Source: Acidobacteriaceae bacterium (GTDB lineage: Bacteria > Acidobacteriota > Terriglobia > Terriglobales > Acidobacteriaceae). Taken from it: a stretch of DNA of 6,353 nt. The DNA lies in contig PMBA01000256.1 of the NCBI GenBank assembly GCA_003152795.1, positions 3,839 through 10,191 of the forward strand, given 5' to 3'. Positions within the stretch are counted from its first letter, which is position 1. The number at the start of each line of letters is the position of its first letter. The notes below the pieces were generated by a model. It saw nothing but the letters and a program-made list of their open reading frames with translations. It ran no database searches and was not told the origin of the DNA. A program made the position numbers and the translations under genes. Positions 1 through 5,197 of this stretch are shown one piece after another.

Positions 1-1301
1 GGAATGGCGGCGCAGTTCACCTTGACAAAATTGCGCTCCTTGCGCCGGCTCATGCTGTGAACCATCCGGGCGATGCGTTCTTTGCCGGTCCCGGTTTCGC
101 CGGTAATGAGGACGGTGGAATCGGTGTCGGCAACGATGGCAGCATAGTCCAGCACCCGTTTCAGGACCGGGCTGTCGCCGATGATATCGTCGGAACGGTT
201 CGCACTCCGGATTTCGTACTCCAGATACCGCTTTTCCTGGGCCAGGCGCTCCTTGAGCTGACCGATCTCGCGATAGGCATGCGCATTCTGGAGCGCAGCC
301 GCGATCTGGTTGGCCACTTGCTGCAGGTATTCAACCTCCGACGGGCCAAAAGCGTGCTCCATCGTGCTACTCGGATTCAGCGCTCCCCACACCTGATTTC
401 CAGCGATCAGGGGCACACTGCAAACCGACCGCACCCCGCCTTGATACATGGCTTTCGCCAGTGGTTCATTCATGTCGCGCAAATCGCTCGCCGTAAGAAA
501 TGCAACGTTTCGCGTCTGGATCGCCCGCGCCGAGATCGATTGCCCAACCGGAATCGCGGTTCCGTGGTTGACGAAAGACTCCCATTCCAGAGCGTCACCA
601 TACCGGTGCACGTTCTTGTTATCCTCGTCCACCACACACAGAATGGACCGGTCGTAGCGCGCGATGCTCCGCAGGCTGGAGAGTATGGCCGGCAACAGCT
701 TTTCCAGCTCCAGGCTCGAACTCAGCTCACGGCTGATCGCAACCAGGCTCTGCTGTTCCTCCAGGGCGTGGTAGGCTCTCTCTTTCTCCAGCGCCAGCGC
801 TCCCATCAGCGCGACGCGCGAGAGGAATTCCACGTCCTCGCCATTCAATGCCTCGGGAACGCTCTTGCCCAGGCCCAAGGCTCCAAAGTGGCGTGAAGGC
901 GTGCTGATGGGGACGGCCGTGTAGGAGCGGACGCCGTGATTGCGTAACACGGGTACGATGCCAGGAAAGCGGGGCTCGCGCTCAATATCGGGAATGGCGA
1001 TTGGCTCCCGATGTTTCCAGGTCCACCCGATCGCCGCTTCGTCCACGGCCGAAGCGATGAATTCTCCACTTTCGCGGTTCTTTTTCCAGTAGTGCGTCAT
1101 CAGACAATTCTGGCGCGGGTCGAACAGGGAAAGATTCAGCAGTTCGCCCCCCGTCAGGTCCAGCATCGGGGGGGCGAGTTCTTTGAGGGCGTCGGGCAGG
1201 CTCTGGGTCTGGGCGACCCGGTCGGTGACTTCGAGCAGTAACCGGTAACGGTTGCGTTCCAGTGAACCATCACCCTCGATGGCAGCTTTGTTTTCAGACA
1301 T
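1..1301 (-). CDS. Sigma-54-dependent transcriptional activator with two GAF domains (partial, 3' end outside window)
   Basis: This is an enhancer-binding protein that would use ATP hydrolysis to open sigma-54 RNA polymerase promoters, with GAF domains as the likely sensor. 433 codons are visible. A first GAF domain spans about residues 35-172 and a second about 190-345 (core SVPLIAGNQVWGALN at 294-308, then FGPSEVEYLQQVANQIAAAL). A short charged helical linker (about 343-366) leads into the AAA+ domain at DDIIGDSPVLKRVL. Walker A is GETGTGKE at 401-408 (bases 78-101). The frame is open to the window edge at NCAAI, the usual context just after Walker A. The GAFTGA loop, Walker B and the Fis-type HTH would lie outside. 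The ATG at 1301 is preceded by AGGAG eight bases upstream. The layout resembles FhlA/NorR-type regulators, but the ligand cannot be told from GAF sequence. Plus-strand reading frames over this region are shadows. Confidence 0.93.
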   Translation of the reverse strand, partial: MSENKAAIEGDGSLERNRYRLLLEVTDRVAQTQSLPDALKELAPPMLDLTGGELLNLSLFDPRQNCLMTHYWKKNRESGEFIASAVDEAAIGWTWKHREPIAIPDIEREPRFPGIVPVLRNHGVRSYTAVPISTPSRHFGALGLGKSVPEALNGEDVEFLSRVALMGALALEKERAYHALEEQQSLVAISRELSSSLELEKLLPAILSSLRSIARYDRSILCVVDEDNKNVHRYGDALEWESFVNHGTAIPVGQSISARAIQTRNVAFLTASDLRDMNEPLAKAMYQGGVRSVCSVPLIAGNQVWGALNPSSTMEHAFGPSEVEYLQQVANQIAAALQNAHAYREIGQLKERLAQEKRYLEYEIRSANRSDDIIGDSPVLKRVLDYAAIVADTDSTVLITGETGTGKERIARMVHSMSRRKERNFVKVNCAAI

Positions 1302-1309
1302 GGAGACAT

Positions 1310-1314
1310 CTCCT
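1310..1314 (-). promoter_or_regulatory. Ribosome binding site of the sigma-54 activator
   Basis: AGGAG on the minus strand lies eight bases before the ATG at 1301. It decides between that ATG and another, out-of-frame ATG that begins inside the same purine stretch. Confidence 0.75.
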
Positions 1315-1426
1315 GCACCTGTCGCGTGCACTATGTTCGGCAGCCGGTTTTTGAGCAGGAACTGGATGTCGTCGCAGCTTGCCAAGCTACGGGGACTACA
1401 GTTCGACATTCGGTAGGCCGCAGGCG

Positions 1427-1449
1427 TTGGTTCCTTACTTGGGAACCAA
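1427..1449. repeat. Inverted repeat, 8-bp arms, 7-base loop
   Basis: TTGGTTCC (1427-1434) and GGAACCAA (1442-1449) are perfect reverse complements. A G-T pair is possible on each side, so the stem could extend to 10 pairs in RNA. Confidence 0.85.
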
Positions 1450-1456
1450 TCTCATT

Positions 1457-1472
1457 CTCCCCGGTCGGGGAG
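1457..1472. repeat. GC-rich inverted repeat, 7-bp arms, 2-base centre
   Basis: CTCCCCG (1457-1463) and CGGGGAG (1466-1472) flank GT. It lies 7 bp after the previous repeat. As RNA it would be a very stable short hairpin with a four-base loop. Confidence 0.85.
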
Positions 1473-1494
1473 CCCCCTCAGGTTCTGCGACACG

Positions 1495-1523
1495 TTCATC
1501 CGGATTCGTGCCTTCCGGATGAA
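1495..1523. repeat. Perfect 10-bp inverted repeat with 9-base loop
   Basis: TTCATCCGGA (1495-1504) and TCCGGATGAA (1514-1523) are perfect reverse complements, the longest palindrome in the window. It lies about 200 bp upstream of the sigma-54 activator start. It could be an operator for a dimeric regulator or the last stem of a structured RNA; the following stretch is pyrimidine-rich but lacks a proper T run. Confidence 0.85.
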
Positions 1524-1777
1524 TCATTCTTATTCCTTCTGCAGCCCACGCACAAGTGTTTCTTGACTAAGGCCTGGAAAACTCTGAGTGGACGTTCCCC
1601 AAATGGCACACGGCTGGAACCTGGCAAATGCACGCCACTATCGTCGCGCCCCGCGGTTTGCGGGACGCCGATACGCAACCTTGTTTCCGGGAGCTTCGAT
1701 CTGTGGGGAGGGCTGAGATTCACTTCCACCTTATTGTTGCAGCGAAATACTAATATGCCTCCCGCGGCCCCGGACGG

Positions 1778-1796
1778 GTAACAGATTTTCTGTTAC
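1778..1796. promoter_or_regulatory. Operator-like palindrome, 8+3+8
   Basis: GTAACAGA (1778-1785) and TCTGTTAC (1789-1796) are perfect reverse complements separated by TTT. Length and symmetry are typical of a site for a dimeric HTH repressor. It sits about 190 bp upstream of the chosen GTG of the HTH regulator, so it may control that gene, the divergent activator or an unseen transcript. The binding protein is unknown. Confidence 0.5.
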
Positions 1797-1956
1797 AAAA
1801 ACCGGACAGACGCTGACGAGACCCTCGCCGCCCGGTGCGACCGCCAGTCCCCGTCCGGATCCGGCAACCGGAATTGCACAGTGTCCATGGGCACTTTTCT
1901 GTTCCGAAGTCCGGAAACCCAGCTGGAAGCAGGAGTTCGTTGCGCCATCAAACCGA

Positions 1957-1965
1957 TGATAGAAT
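1957..1965 (+). promoter_or_regulatory. Possible extended -10 promoter of the HTH regulator
   Basis: TGATAGAAT fits the extended -10 pattern TGnTATAAT with one mismatch in the hexamer (TAGAAT, 1960-1965). No good -35 is seen at 16-18 bp. Transcription would begin near 1972, leaving a leader of about 14 bases that contains the GGAGG ribosome binding site at 1975-1979. If real, the ATG at 1956 and the starts further upstream cannot be used from this promoter. Confidence 0.35.
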
Positions 1966-1985
1966 GGCCCGGTCGGAGGTCGGCG

Positions 1986-2798
1986 GTGGTGCAACTGAAT
2001 GGTGGGCAGAGGCTGCGCGCGCTGAGAGAATCCCTCGGATATCGTATGCGGGACGTGGAACTGGCCAGCGGTCGCATCGCACAGAGGTTTGAGAACGACG
2101 AATTCGCAATTCCGCCCAGCCGCTTGTCCGACATCGAAACCAAAGGCATAATCCCGAGCATTTTTCGGCTCTATTCGTTTGCCGCCATTTACCGGCGAGA
2201 ATATCGGGAGTTACTTTCCTTCTATGGCCTCGAACTTGACGGTATCTCCGCGGACATCGGCTTTGGGCATCCGCAAAAGTCTCATCTAACCGAGGCTTCT
2301 AGCAACGTCAGACAAGTGCTCATGCCGACCCGGCTCGATCCCGGATTTTCACTCCAGAAAACGGCGGACCTGAGACGTGCCATCGAGCAATGGGGTACGG
2401 TACCCATGGCTTACCTTGCGCTGTTTGCAGATGACCGATACACGTATGGGTATATCGGATCGGAAGATTTCACGATGTATCCCATTCTTCCGCCTGGCAG
2501 TTTTGTGCAAGTGGACGAAACCAAGAACAAGGTAGAGGAAGGAATATGGCGTTCGGAGTTCGAGCGTCCTATTTACTTTGTGGAAATGCGCGATGGATTT
2601 ACGTGTTGCTGGTGCTCGATCAAGCGCGACTCCATCGTCTTACAACCTCATCCCCTGTCTCCCGTTCCGGTGCGGGTGCTTAGATACCCGCAGGAGGCGG
2701 AGGTTCTTGGCCAGGTAGTCGGGGCTGCGCTGCGGCTCGGAGACTGGCATTATTCGGACTCTCCAGCAGCGCCGAAAGTGCGCTCAGCACTGACCTGA
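1986..2798 (+). CDS. Transcription factor: atypical XRE-like HTH plus degenerate LexA/S24-like domain
   Basis: A 270-aa predicted DNA-binding regulator. The GTG at 1986 (or 1989) was chosen because GGAGG at 1975-1979 precedes it by 6 bases and the HTH follows at once. In-frame starts at 1881, 1887 and 1956 lack a ribosome binding site. Residues 7-84 form an XRE-like helical domain (GQRLRALRESLGYRMRDVELAS... SRLSDIETKG... RLYSFAAIY) with roughly ten extra residues (about 30-42) between the two HTH helices. Residues 151-253 resemble a LexA/S24 beta fold: YGYIGSEDFTMYPILPPGSFVQVD, then RPIYFVEMRDGFTCCWCSIKRD. The nucleophile position seems to hold Asp/Phe instead of Ser, and the general-base Lys region reads CCWC, so self-cleavage is unlikely. 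I recall similar proteins from Acidobacteriota; their ligand is unknown. The last 119 bp overlap the convergent gene. Confidence 0.85.
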   Translation: MVQLNGGQRLRALRESLGYRMRDVELASGRIAQRFENDEFAIPPSRLSDIETKGIIPSIFRLYSFAAIYRREYRELLSFYGLELDGISADIGFGHPQKSHLTEASSNVRQVLMPTRLDPGFSLQKTADLRRAIEQWGTVPMAYLALFADDRYTYGYIGSEDFTMYPILPPGSFVQVDETKNKVEEGIWRSEFERPIYFVEMRDGFTCCWCSIKRDSIVLQPHPLSPVPVRVLRYPQEAEVLGQVVGAALRLGDWHYSDSPAAPKVRSALT

Positions 2799-3135
2799 GA
2801 TGTGCACGCGCGGCTGGGGAGAATTGCCTGGGCGGGCAATGCGTCAGGGAAGCCAGGAACTCGGCTGCGGTCAGGCGCTGGTTCAAGCATGACACCGGCA
2901 CGTCGTTAAGCAGCACCGCTAAAGGTCTCTTCAAGACCTCGGAGACGAGCACCCGATGCGACGCACGGATGGCGCATTTTGCGGCCTCGTCGCCGTAGAC
3001 TTTCGCCAAACCCCAGTGCGCGTAAGTTCCATCCCCGGCATGCAATCCACCAACGTAGGAAAGTCTGCCCAACAACCCATGGACAGCGCCTAGGGTATTC
3101 GCTTCAAAGTCCTCGAAAGCGGATTTCAGTCTCAT
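2680..3135 (-). CDS. Conserved-looking 151-aa protein of unknown function, convergent to the HTH regulator
   Basis: No named domain is recognised. The N-terminal two thirds look like a real folded helical protein: FEANTLGAVHGLLGRLSY, then YAHWGLAKVYGDEAAKCAI and SEVLKRPLAVLLNDV (about residues 9-79). The tail (about 107-151) has HLRSVLSALSALLES followed by a Pro-rich end. It resembles, from memory, small acidobacterial proteins with a YxHWGLARVYGE motif. No signal peptide or membrane helix is apparent. The ATG at 3135 is the first in-frame start but has no Shine-Dalgarno, so translation may be leaderless or weak. The final 119 bp are antisense to the 3' end of the HTH regulator. The 112 codons outside that overlap face no competing gene, which supports the call. 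The main alternative is a fortuitous open frame. Confidence 0.6.
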   Translation of the reverse strand: MRLKSAFEDFEANTLGAVHGLLGRLSYVGGLHAGDGTYAHWGLAKVYGDEAAKCAIRASHRVLVSEVLKRPLAVLLNDVPVSCLNQRLTAAEFLASLTHCPPRQFSPAARAHLRSVLSALSALLESPNNASLRAAAQPRLPGQEPPPPAGI

Positions 3136-3213
3136 CGAATTTACGATTTCCGAAAGGGCTTCGGGACGTACTTTTACGCAGAAAACCCCTCTGCCGCAGG
3201 CAATGTATCACGG

Positions 3214-3229
3214 TGCGAACCTTTTCGCA
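3214..3229 (+). promoter_or_regulatory. Hairpin abutting the ribosome binding site of the micropeptide gene
   Basis: TGCGAA (3214-3219) and TTCGCA (3224-3229) pair around CCTT, and the right arm ends on the first base of AAAGGAG. In the mRNA this 6-bp stem could modulate ribosome access; in DNA it could be a small operator. Neither role is shown. Confidence 0.4.
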
Positions 3230-3235
3230 AAGGAG
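3229..3235 (+). promoter_or_regulatory. Strong ribosome binding site fixing the GTG start at 3243
   Basis: AAAGGAG lies seven bases before the GTG at 3243. The same frame is open upstream to 2979, but only the 3243 start has this signal and gives a clean signal peptide. Confidence 0.85.
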
Positions 3236-3242
3236 AACCACT

Positions 3243-3383
3243 GTGAAACGACTCATGCTGGCTTTGGCTGCAATAGCTTTGTTCCTGACAACCGCCGCGC
3301 TTCCAAGCATGGCCGACGGCAATCCTACGCCCCATGGGAATACCGTTTGCACCCTTCTGGGCTGCACGCCGCCGCCGCAGTAG
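3243..3383 (+). CDS. Secreted two-cysteine micropeptide precursor (46 aa)
   Basis: A tiny gene easily missed or mis-started by gene finders. The product begins MKRLMLALAAIALFLTTAAL: a short Lys/Arg n-region and a hydrophobic core (residues 4-20), then PSMA just before Asp25. This is a good signal peptidase I site, with Ser at -3 and Ala at -1. The predicted mature part is 22 residues (25-46), rich in Pro, Thr and Gly, with Cys36 and Cys41 four residues apart and a PPPQ end. It could form a small disulfide loop outside the membrane. There is no lipobox and no further domain. It lies 54 bp upstream of a seven-helix membrane protein that has its own promoter and about 110 bp from the divergent 151-aa gene. 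Signalling peptide, toxin-like peptide or small envelope protein are all possible; the sequence does not decide. Confidence 0.7.
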   Translation: MKRLMLALAAIALFLTTAALPSMADGNPTPHGNTVCTLLGCTPPPQ

Positions 3384-3400
3384 CCTGCGGGGCAGCACAG

Positions 3401-3429
3401 TTGAAAAGGGGCAATGTCAGGGCTATAGT
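3401..3429 (+). promoter_or_regulatory. Near-consensus sigma-70-type promoter of the seven-helix gene
   Basis: TTGAAA (3401-3406) and TATAGT (3424-3429) are separated by exactly 17 bp, each hexamer matching the consensus at five of six positions. Transcription would start near 3436, one to three bases before the ATG at 3438, so the mRNA should be essentially leaderless. There is no Shine-Dalgarno before this ATG, which agrees. Confidence 0.75.
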
Positions 3430-3437
3430 GCTCTGCA

Positions 3438-4205
3438 ATGCTCCTCATCAGTTGGCACAAGGCGCTGTCGCTTTTCCTGTGGATCACGCCGCACGCGCTC
3501 CTCGGTGTGCTTGCGGTCATTCTTTGCAGGCGCCGCTTGTACCGGGAATTCCCGGTCTTTTTCGCCTATGTGCTTTACGAAATTGCCGAGTTCATTCTGC
3601 TGTTTGCGCTGTATTCCACTTTGGGCGATGGAAAACAGTATGGCTATGCTTATTGCGCCACGCTGTTGCTTAGCATTGCTTTGCGTTTCGGGGTGATTGA
3701 CGAGATTTCTAAGAATTTGTTTCGTGAATCCCAGTTTCTGAAGGCGGCGGCAAGGCGTTCGCTGCAATGCGTAGCAGGTTTGTTGCTTGTTATGGGTGTT
3801 GTGCTCGGTATCTATGCACCAGGGGACAATAGCGCCAGGTGGTATGCCGGTGTTTTCGTCGTCAACCGGGGAACGGCTATGGTTCAATGTGGCTTGCTCC
3901 TCACCTTGTTGCTCTTTTCCCGCTTCTTAGGCGTCTCCTGGCGTCGCTCCGCATTCGGGGTCGCGCTGGGTCTAGGGGTCCTGACCAGCGTTGATCTTGC
4001 TATGTTTGCTCTTCGTGCGGAATTCACTAGCGAGGTAGGAGCGGAATTTTTGGATTTACTGATAACCGGCACTTACCTCGTTTGTGTTTCGATCTGGATC
4101 GGGTATTTGCTGGCACCCGAAGTTGAACCCGCGTCCCTCACGGTTGTTACCCATGATGAGGTGGAGATTTGGAACACGGAACTGCAGCACTTGCTCAGGG
4201 ATTGA
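3438..4205 (+). CDS. Seven-transmembrane-helix protein of unknown function
   Basis: A 255-aa integral membrane protein. Hydrophobic segments fall at about residues 9-30, 38-61, 68-88, 108-127, 139-162, 172-192 and 204-225. Basic residues cluster after helix 1 (RRRLYR), in the long loop after helix 3 (KNLFRESQFLKAAARR) and after helix 5 (SRFLGVSWRR). By the positive-inside rule the N-terminus is outside and the roughly 30-residue tail (ending EVEIWNTELQHLLRD) is in the cytoplasm. No transporter, kinase or enzyme motif is visible, so a receptor, membrane scaffold or transport accessory are all open. The ATG at 3438 sits two bases from the predicted transcription start. The 3' end overlaps the next gene, so the two are probably co-transcribed and translationally coupled. 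I recall similar unannotated proteins in Acidobacteriota but cannot confirm this here. Confidence 0.85.
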   Translation: MLLISWHKALSLFLWITPHALLGVLAVILCRRRLYREFPVFFAYVLYEIAEFILLFALYSTLGDGKQYGYAYCATLLLSIALRFGVIDEISKNLFRESQFLKAAARRSLQCVAGLLLVMGVVLGIYAPGDNSARWYAGVFVVNRGTAMVQCGLLLTLLLFSRFLGVSWRRSAFGVALGLGVLTSVDLAMFALRAEFTSEVGAEFLDLLITGTYLVCVSIWIGYLLAPEVEPASLTVVTHDEVEIWNTELQHLLRD

Positions 4206-4759
4206 TTTCCCAGGGATCAATCGCCGCCTGGACTCTGGTCGCGGTTGCGTTCTTCGCGCTGGCGATCCTGGTATATGTTGCCATCCGCAACCGCACGCGC
4301 CGCGTCGATCTGGAAGAAGCTGTCCAGACGTTCCGGTCTCTCGACATTGAGGCCTTCCGAAATCTGGTCGACGACGCCGAGGAAGCGTTTCTTCGCGATA
4401 ATCTGTCGCCCAAGAAGTTCCGCGAGATCAAGCGGCAGCGTGCCTGGGCAGCGCTCATCTATGCCTGGGAGGCGGGAAAGGCCGCGACCGCGCTGGCAAA
4501 GATTGGTCAGGCTGCGCAACGGAGCTCCGACCCGAAGATCGCAGCGTCCGGCGTTCAGGTTGCCGAGAGTGCCTTTCGGCTGCGATTGCAAACCATCTCG
4601 GCTTGCCTCCGCCTGCTCACCGAAATCCTGGTGCCCGACCTGCAGAGCCGATCGGTTCCGCCCTTGGTAGATCAGTACGAGCGAGCCTCCGAAACACTCT
4701 TTCGCCTTGGCAGATTTCGATCTGGTGTGAACGGGTTCGTGCCCTCTAAGAGCGCTTGA
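4169..4759 (+). CDS. Single-pass membrane protein with cytoplasmic helical domain, function unknown
   Basis: A 196-aa product. One membrane helix lies near the N-terminus (about residues 17-39, AAWTLVAVAFFALAILVYVAI), followed by RNRTRR, which points to a cytoplasmic C-terminal region. Residues 45-185 are almost entirely amphipathic helix (VDLEEAVQTFRSLDIEAFRNLVDDAEEAFL and later helices), so coiled-coil or helical-bundle contacts are likely. There is no catalytic motif. The start is a TTG at 4169 with GAGGTG five bases upstream (4158-4163), overlapping the seven-helix gene by 37 bp. An alternative TTG at 4202 overlaps its stop codon as TTGA and would shorten the product by 11 residues. Either way the overlap implies coupling to the upstream gene, suggesting the two products act together at the membrane. 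Confidence 0.75.
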   Translation: MEHGTAALAQGLISQGSIAAWTLVAVAFFALAILVYVAIRNRTRRVDLEEAVQTFRSLDIEAFRNLVDDAEEAFLRDNLSPKKFREIKRQRAWAALIYAWEAGKAATALAKIGQAAQRSSDPKIAASGVQVAESAFRLRLQTISACLRLLTEILVPDLQSRSVPPLVDQYERASETLFRLGRFRSGVNGFVPSKSA

Positions 4760-4853
4760 CGCCGCCGGCGTATCGGACGTTGCTTAGAATGCCGTAAGCC
4801 CTGTCCCAAGTGGAGGCGGGGCTGGCCCGGTCGCATAAGGTAAAATTCTTCAG
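4760..4853 (+). promoter_or_regulatory. Spacer with -10-like boxes before the 94-aa gene
   Basis: TAGAAT (4785-4790) and TAAAAT (4841-4846) each match the -10 consensus at five of six positions; no -35 at a good distance is visible for either. The second ends seven bases before the ATG at 4854, so transcription from it would start at or one base before the start codon and give a leaderless mRNA. The best Shine-Dalgarno-like stretch (AAGG, 4837-4840) is 13 bases from the ATG, too far to be convincing. No terminator is evident for the upstream gene. Confidence 0.45.
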
Positions 4854-5138
4854 ATGGCACGCGGCTGGGAGAGTAAGTCCGTAGAGCAGCAACAAGAGGA
4901 GATGTCAGCGCAGCGGAAGACCGTCCGAGAAAACACCGCCCGCGCACCGATCTCGCCCGCCGAGCAGCAACGCACCCGCAAACGCGAGGGCCTCCTGCTT
5001 TCCCGCGAACGCCTCGCGCAACAACTGCAGGCCGCCACCAAACCTCGTCACCGCCAGATGCTGGAGCAGGCGATCGCCGAGTTGGACAGTCAACTATCTG
5101 TTTTCAAAGAAGTTACGGATTCAACGTCACCAAAGTGA
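4854..5138 (+). CDS. Small highly charged helical protein of unknown function (94 aa)
   Basis: The product begins MARGWESKSVEQQQEEMSAQ and is dominated by Glu, Gln, Arg and Lys. Residues about 34-85 (SPAEQQRTRKREGLLLSRERLAQQLQ, then HRQMLEQAIAELDSQLSVF) form two predicted amphipathic helices separated by TKPRH, suggesting a helical hairpin or coiled coil. There is no signal peptide, membrane segment or catalytic motif. I recall similar short proteins starting MARGWESKSVE in Acidobacteriota, unannotated. The gene lies 76 bp upstream of purS in the same direction, but purS has its own -10 box, so a shared operon is uncertain. The start is supported by the conserved-looking N-terminus and the nearby TAAAAT, not by a ribosome binding site. 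Confidence 0.75.
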   Translation: MARGWESKSVEQQQEEMSAQRKTVRENTARAPISPAEQQRTRKREGLLLSRERLAQQLQAATKPRHRQMLEQAIAELDSQLSVFKEVTDSTSPK

Positions 5139-5197
5139 GCGCCCGTACGCATACCCCCTATAACCAAAACCTCGGTCCTGTCCGCTGCCGCCTGACG

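Larger units (their letters stand above)
1371..1540. ncRNA. Candidate structured RNA or leader with several stem-loops (strand uncertain)
   Basis: Four hairpins follow one another: AGCTTG/CAAGCT (1376-1388), TTGGTTCC/GGAACCAA with a 7-base loop (1427-1449), CTCCCCG/CGGGGAG with a 2-base centre (1457-1472) and TTCATCCGGA/TCCGGATGAA with a 9-base loop (1495-1523). A longer-range complement, GTCGCAG (1371-1377) with CTGCGAC (1485-1491), could close a multibranch structure around the second and third; it competes with the first hairpin. On the plus strand the last hairpin is followed by a pyrimidine-rich stretch to about 1540, a weak terminator-like end. On the minus strand the same block would sit in the leader of the sigma-54 activator. 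No known Rfam class was recognised and no good promoter was found on either strand. Confidence 0.35.
1302..1985. other. Divergent intergenic spacer of 684 bp without a convincing gene
   Basis: The spacer separates the divergently transcribed sigma-54 activator and HTH regulator. Open frames of up to about 150 codons exist, but their translations are low-complexity, Pro/Arg/Ser-rich and have no ribosome binding site or recognisable domain. The spacer is notable instead for perfect inverted repeats: 1376-1388, 1427-1449, 1457-1472, 1495-1523 and 1778-1796. The first four lie within 150 bp, which suggests a structured RNA or a cluster of protein-binding sites. I see no tRNA and no insertion-sequence ends. 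Confidence 0.7.
3136..3242. other. Divergent control region between the 151-aa gene and the micropeptide gene
   Basis: This 107-bp spacer must hold signals for both flanking genes. I see small inverted repeats (CCGAA/TTCGG at 3150-3164 and the hairpin at 3214-3229) and a weak TATCAC at 3206-3211, but no -35/-10 pair good enough to call a promoter. Confidence 0.5.

Noticed and set aside
57..896. Long plus-strand open frame (279 codons)
   Set aside because: It is antisense to the clear GAF/AAA+ activator; its translation has no domain and is Arg/His/Gln-rich, as expected of a shadow frame.
1527..1555. Minus-strand promoter TTGTGC-17-TAAGAA for the sigma-54 activator
   Set aside because: Spacing is ideal but each hexamer matches consensus at only three of six positions.
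1602..1625. Sigma-54 promoter (TGGCAC-like -24 element)
   Set aside because: TGGCAC occurs here and at 4855, but no TTGC-type -12 element follows at the required spacing; no convincing sigma-54 promoter was found in the window.
1326..1781. Plus-strand open frame of 151 codons in the divergent spacer
   Set aside because: No ribosome binding site, low-complexity translation without recognisable folds, and it runs through several perfect inverted repeats.
1881..1985. Upstream extension of the HTH regulator to GTG 1881, ATG 1887 or ATG 1956
   Set aside because: None has a well-placed ribosome binding site and the added residues match no part of the HTH fold; GGAGG at 1975-1979 favours GTG 1986/1989.
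3423..3887. Minus-strand open frame of 154 codons
   Set aside because: Antisense to the seven-helix gene, polar low-complexity translation, no start signals.
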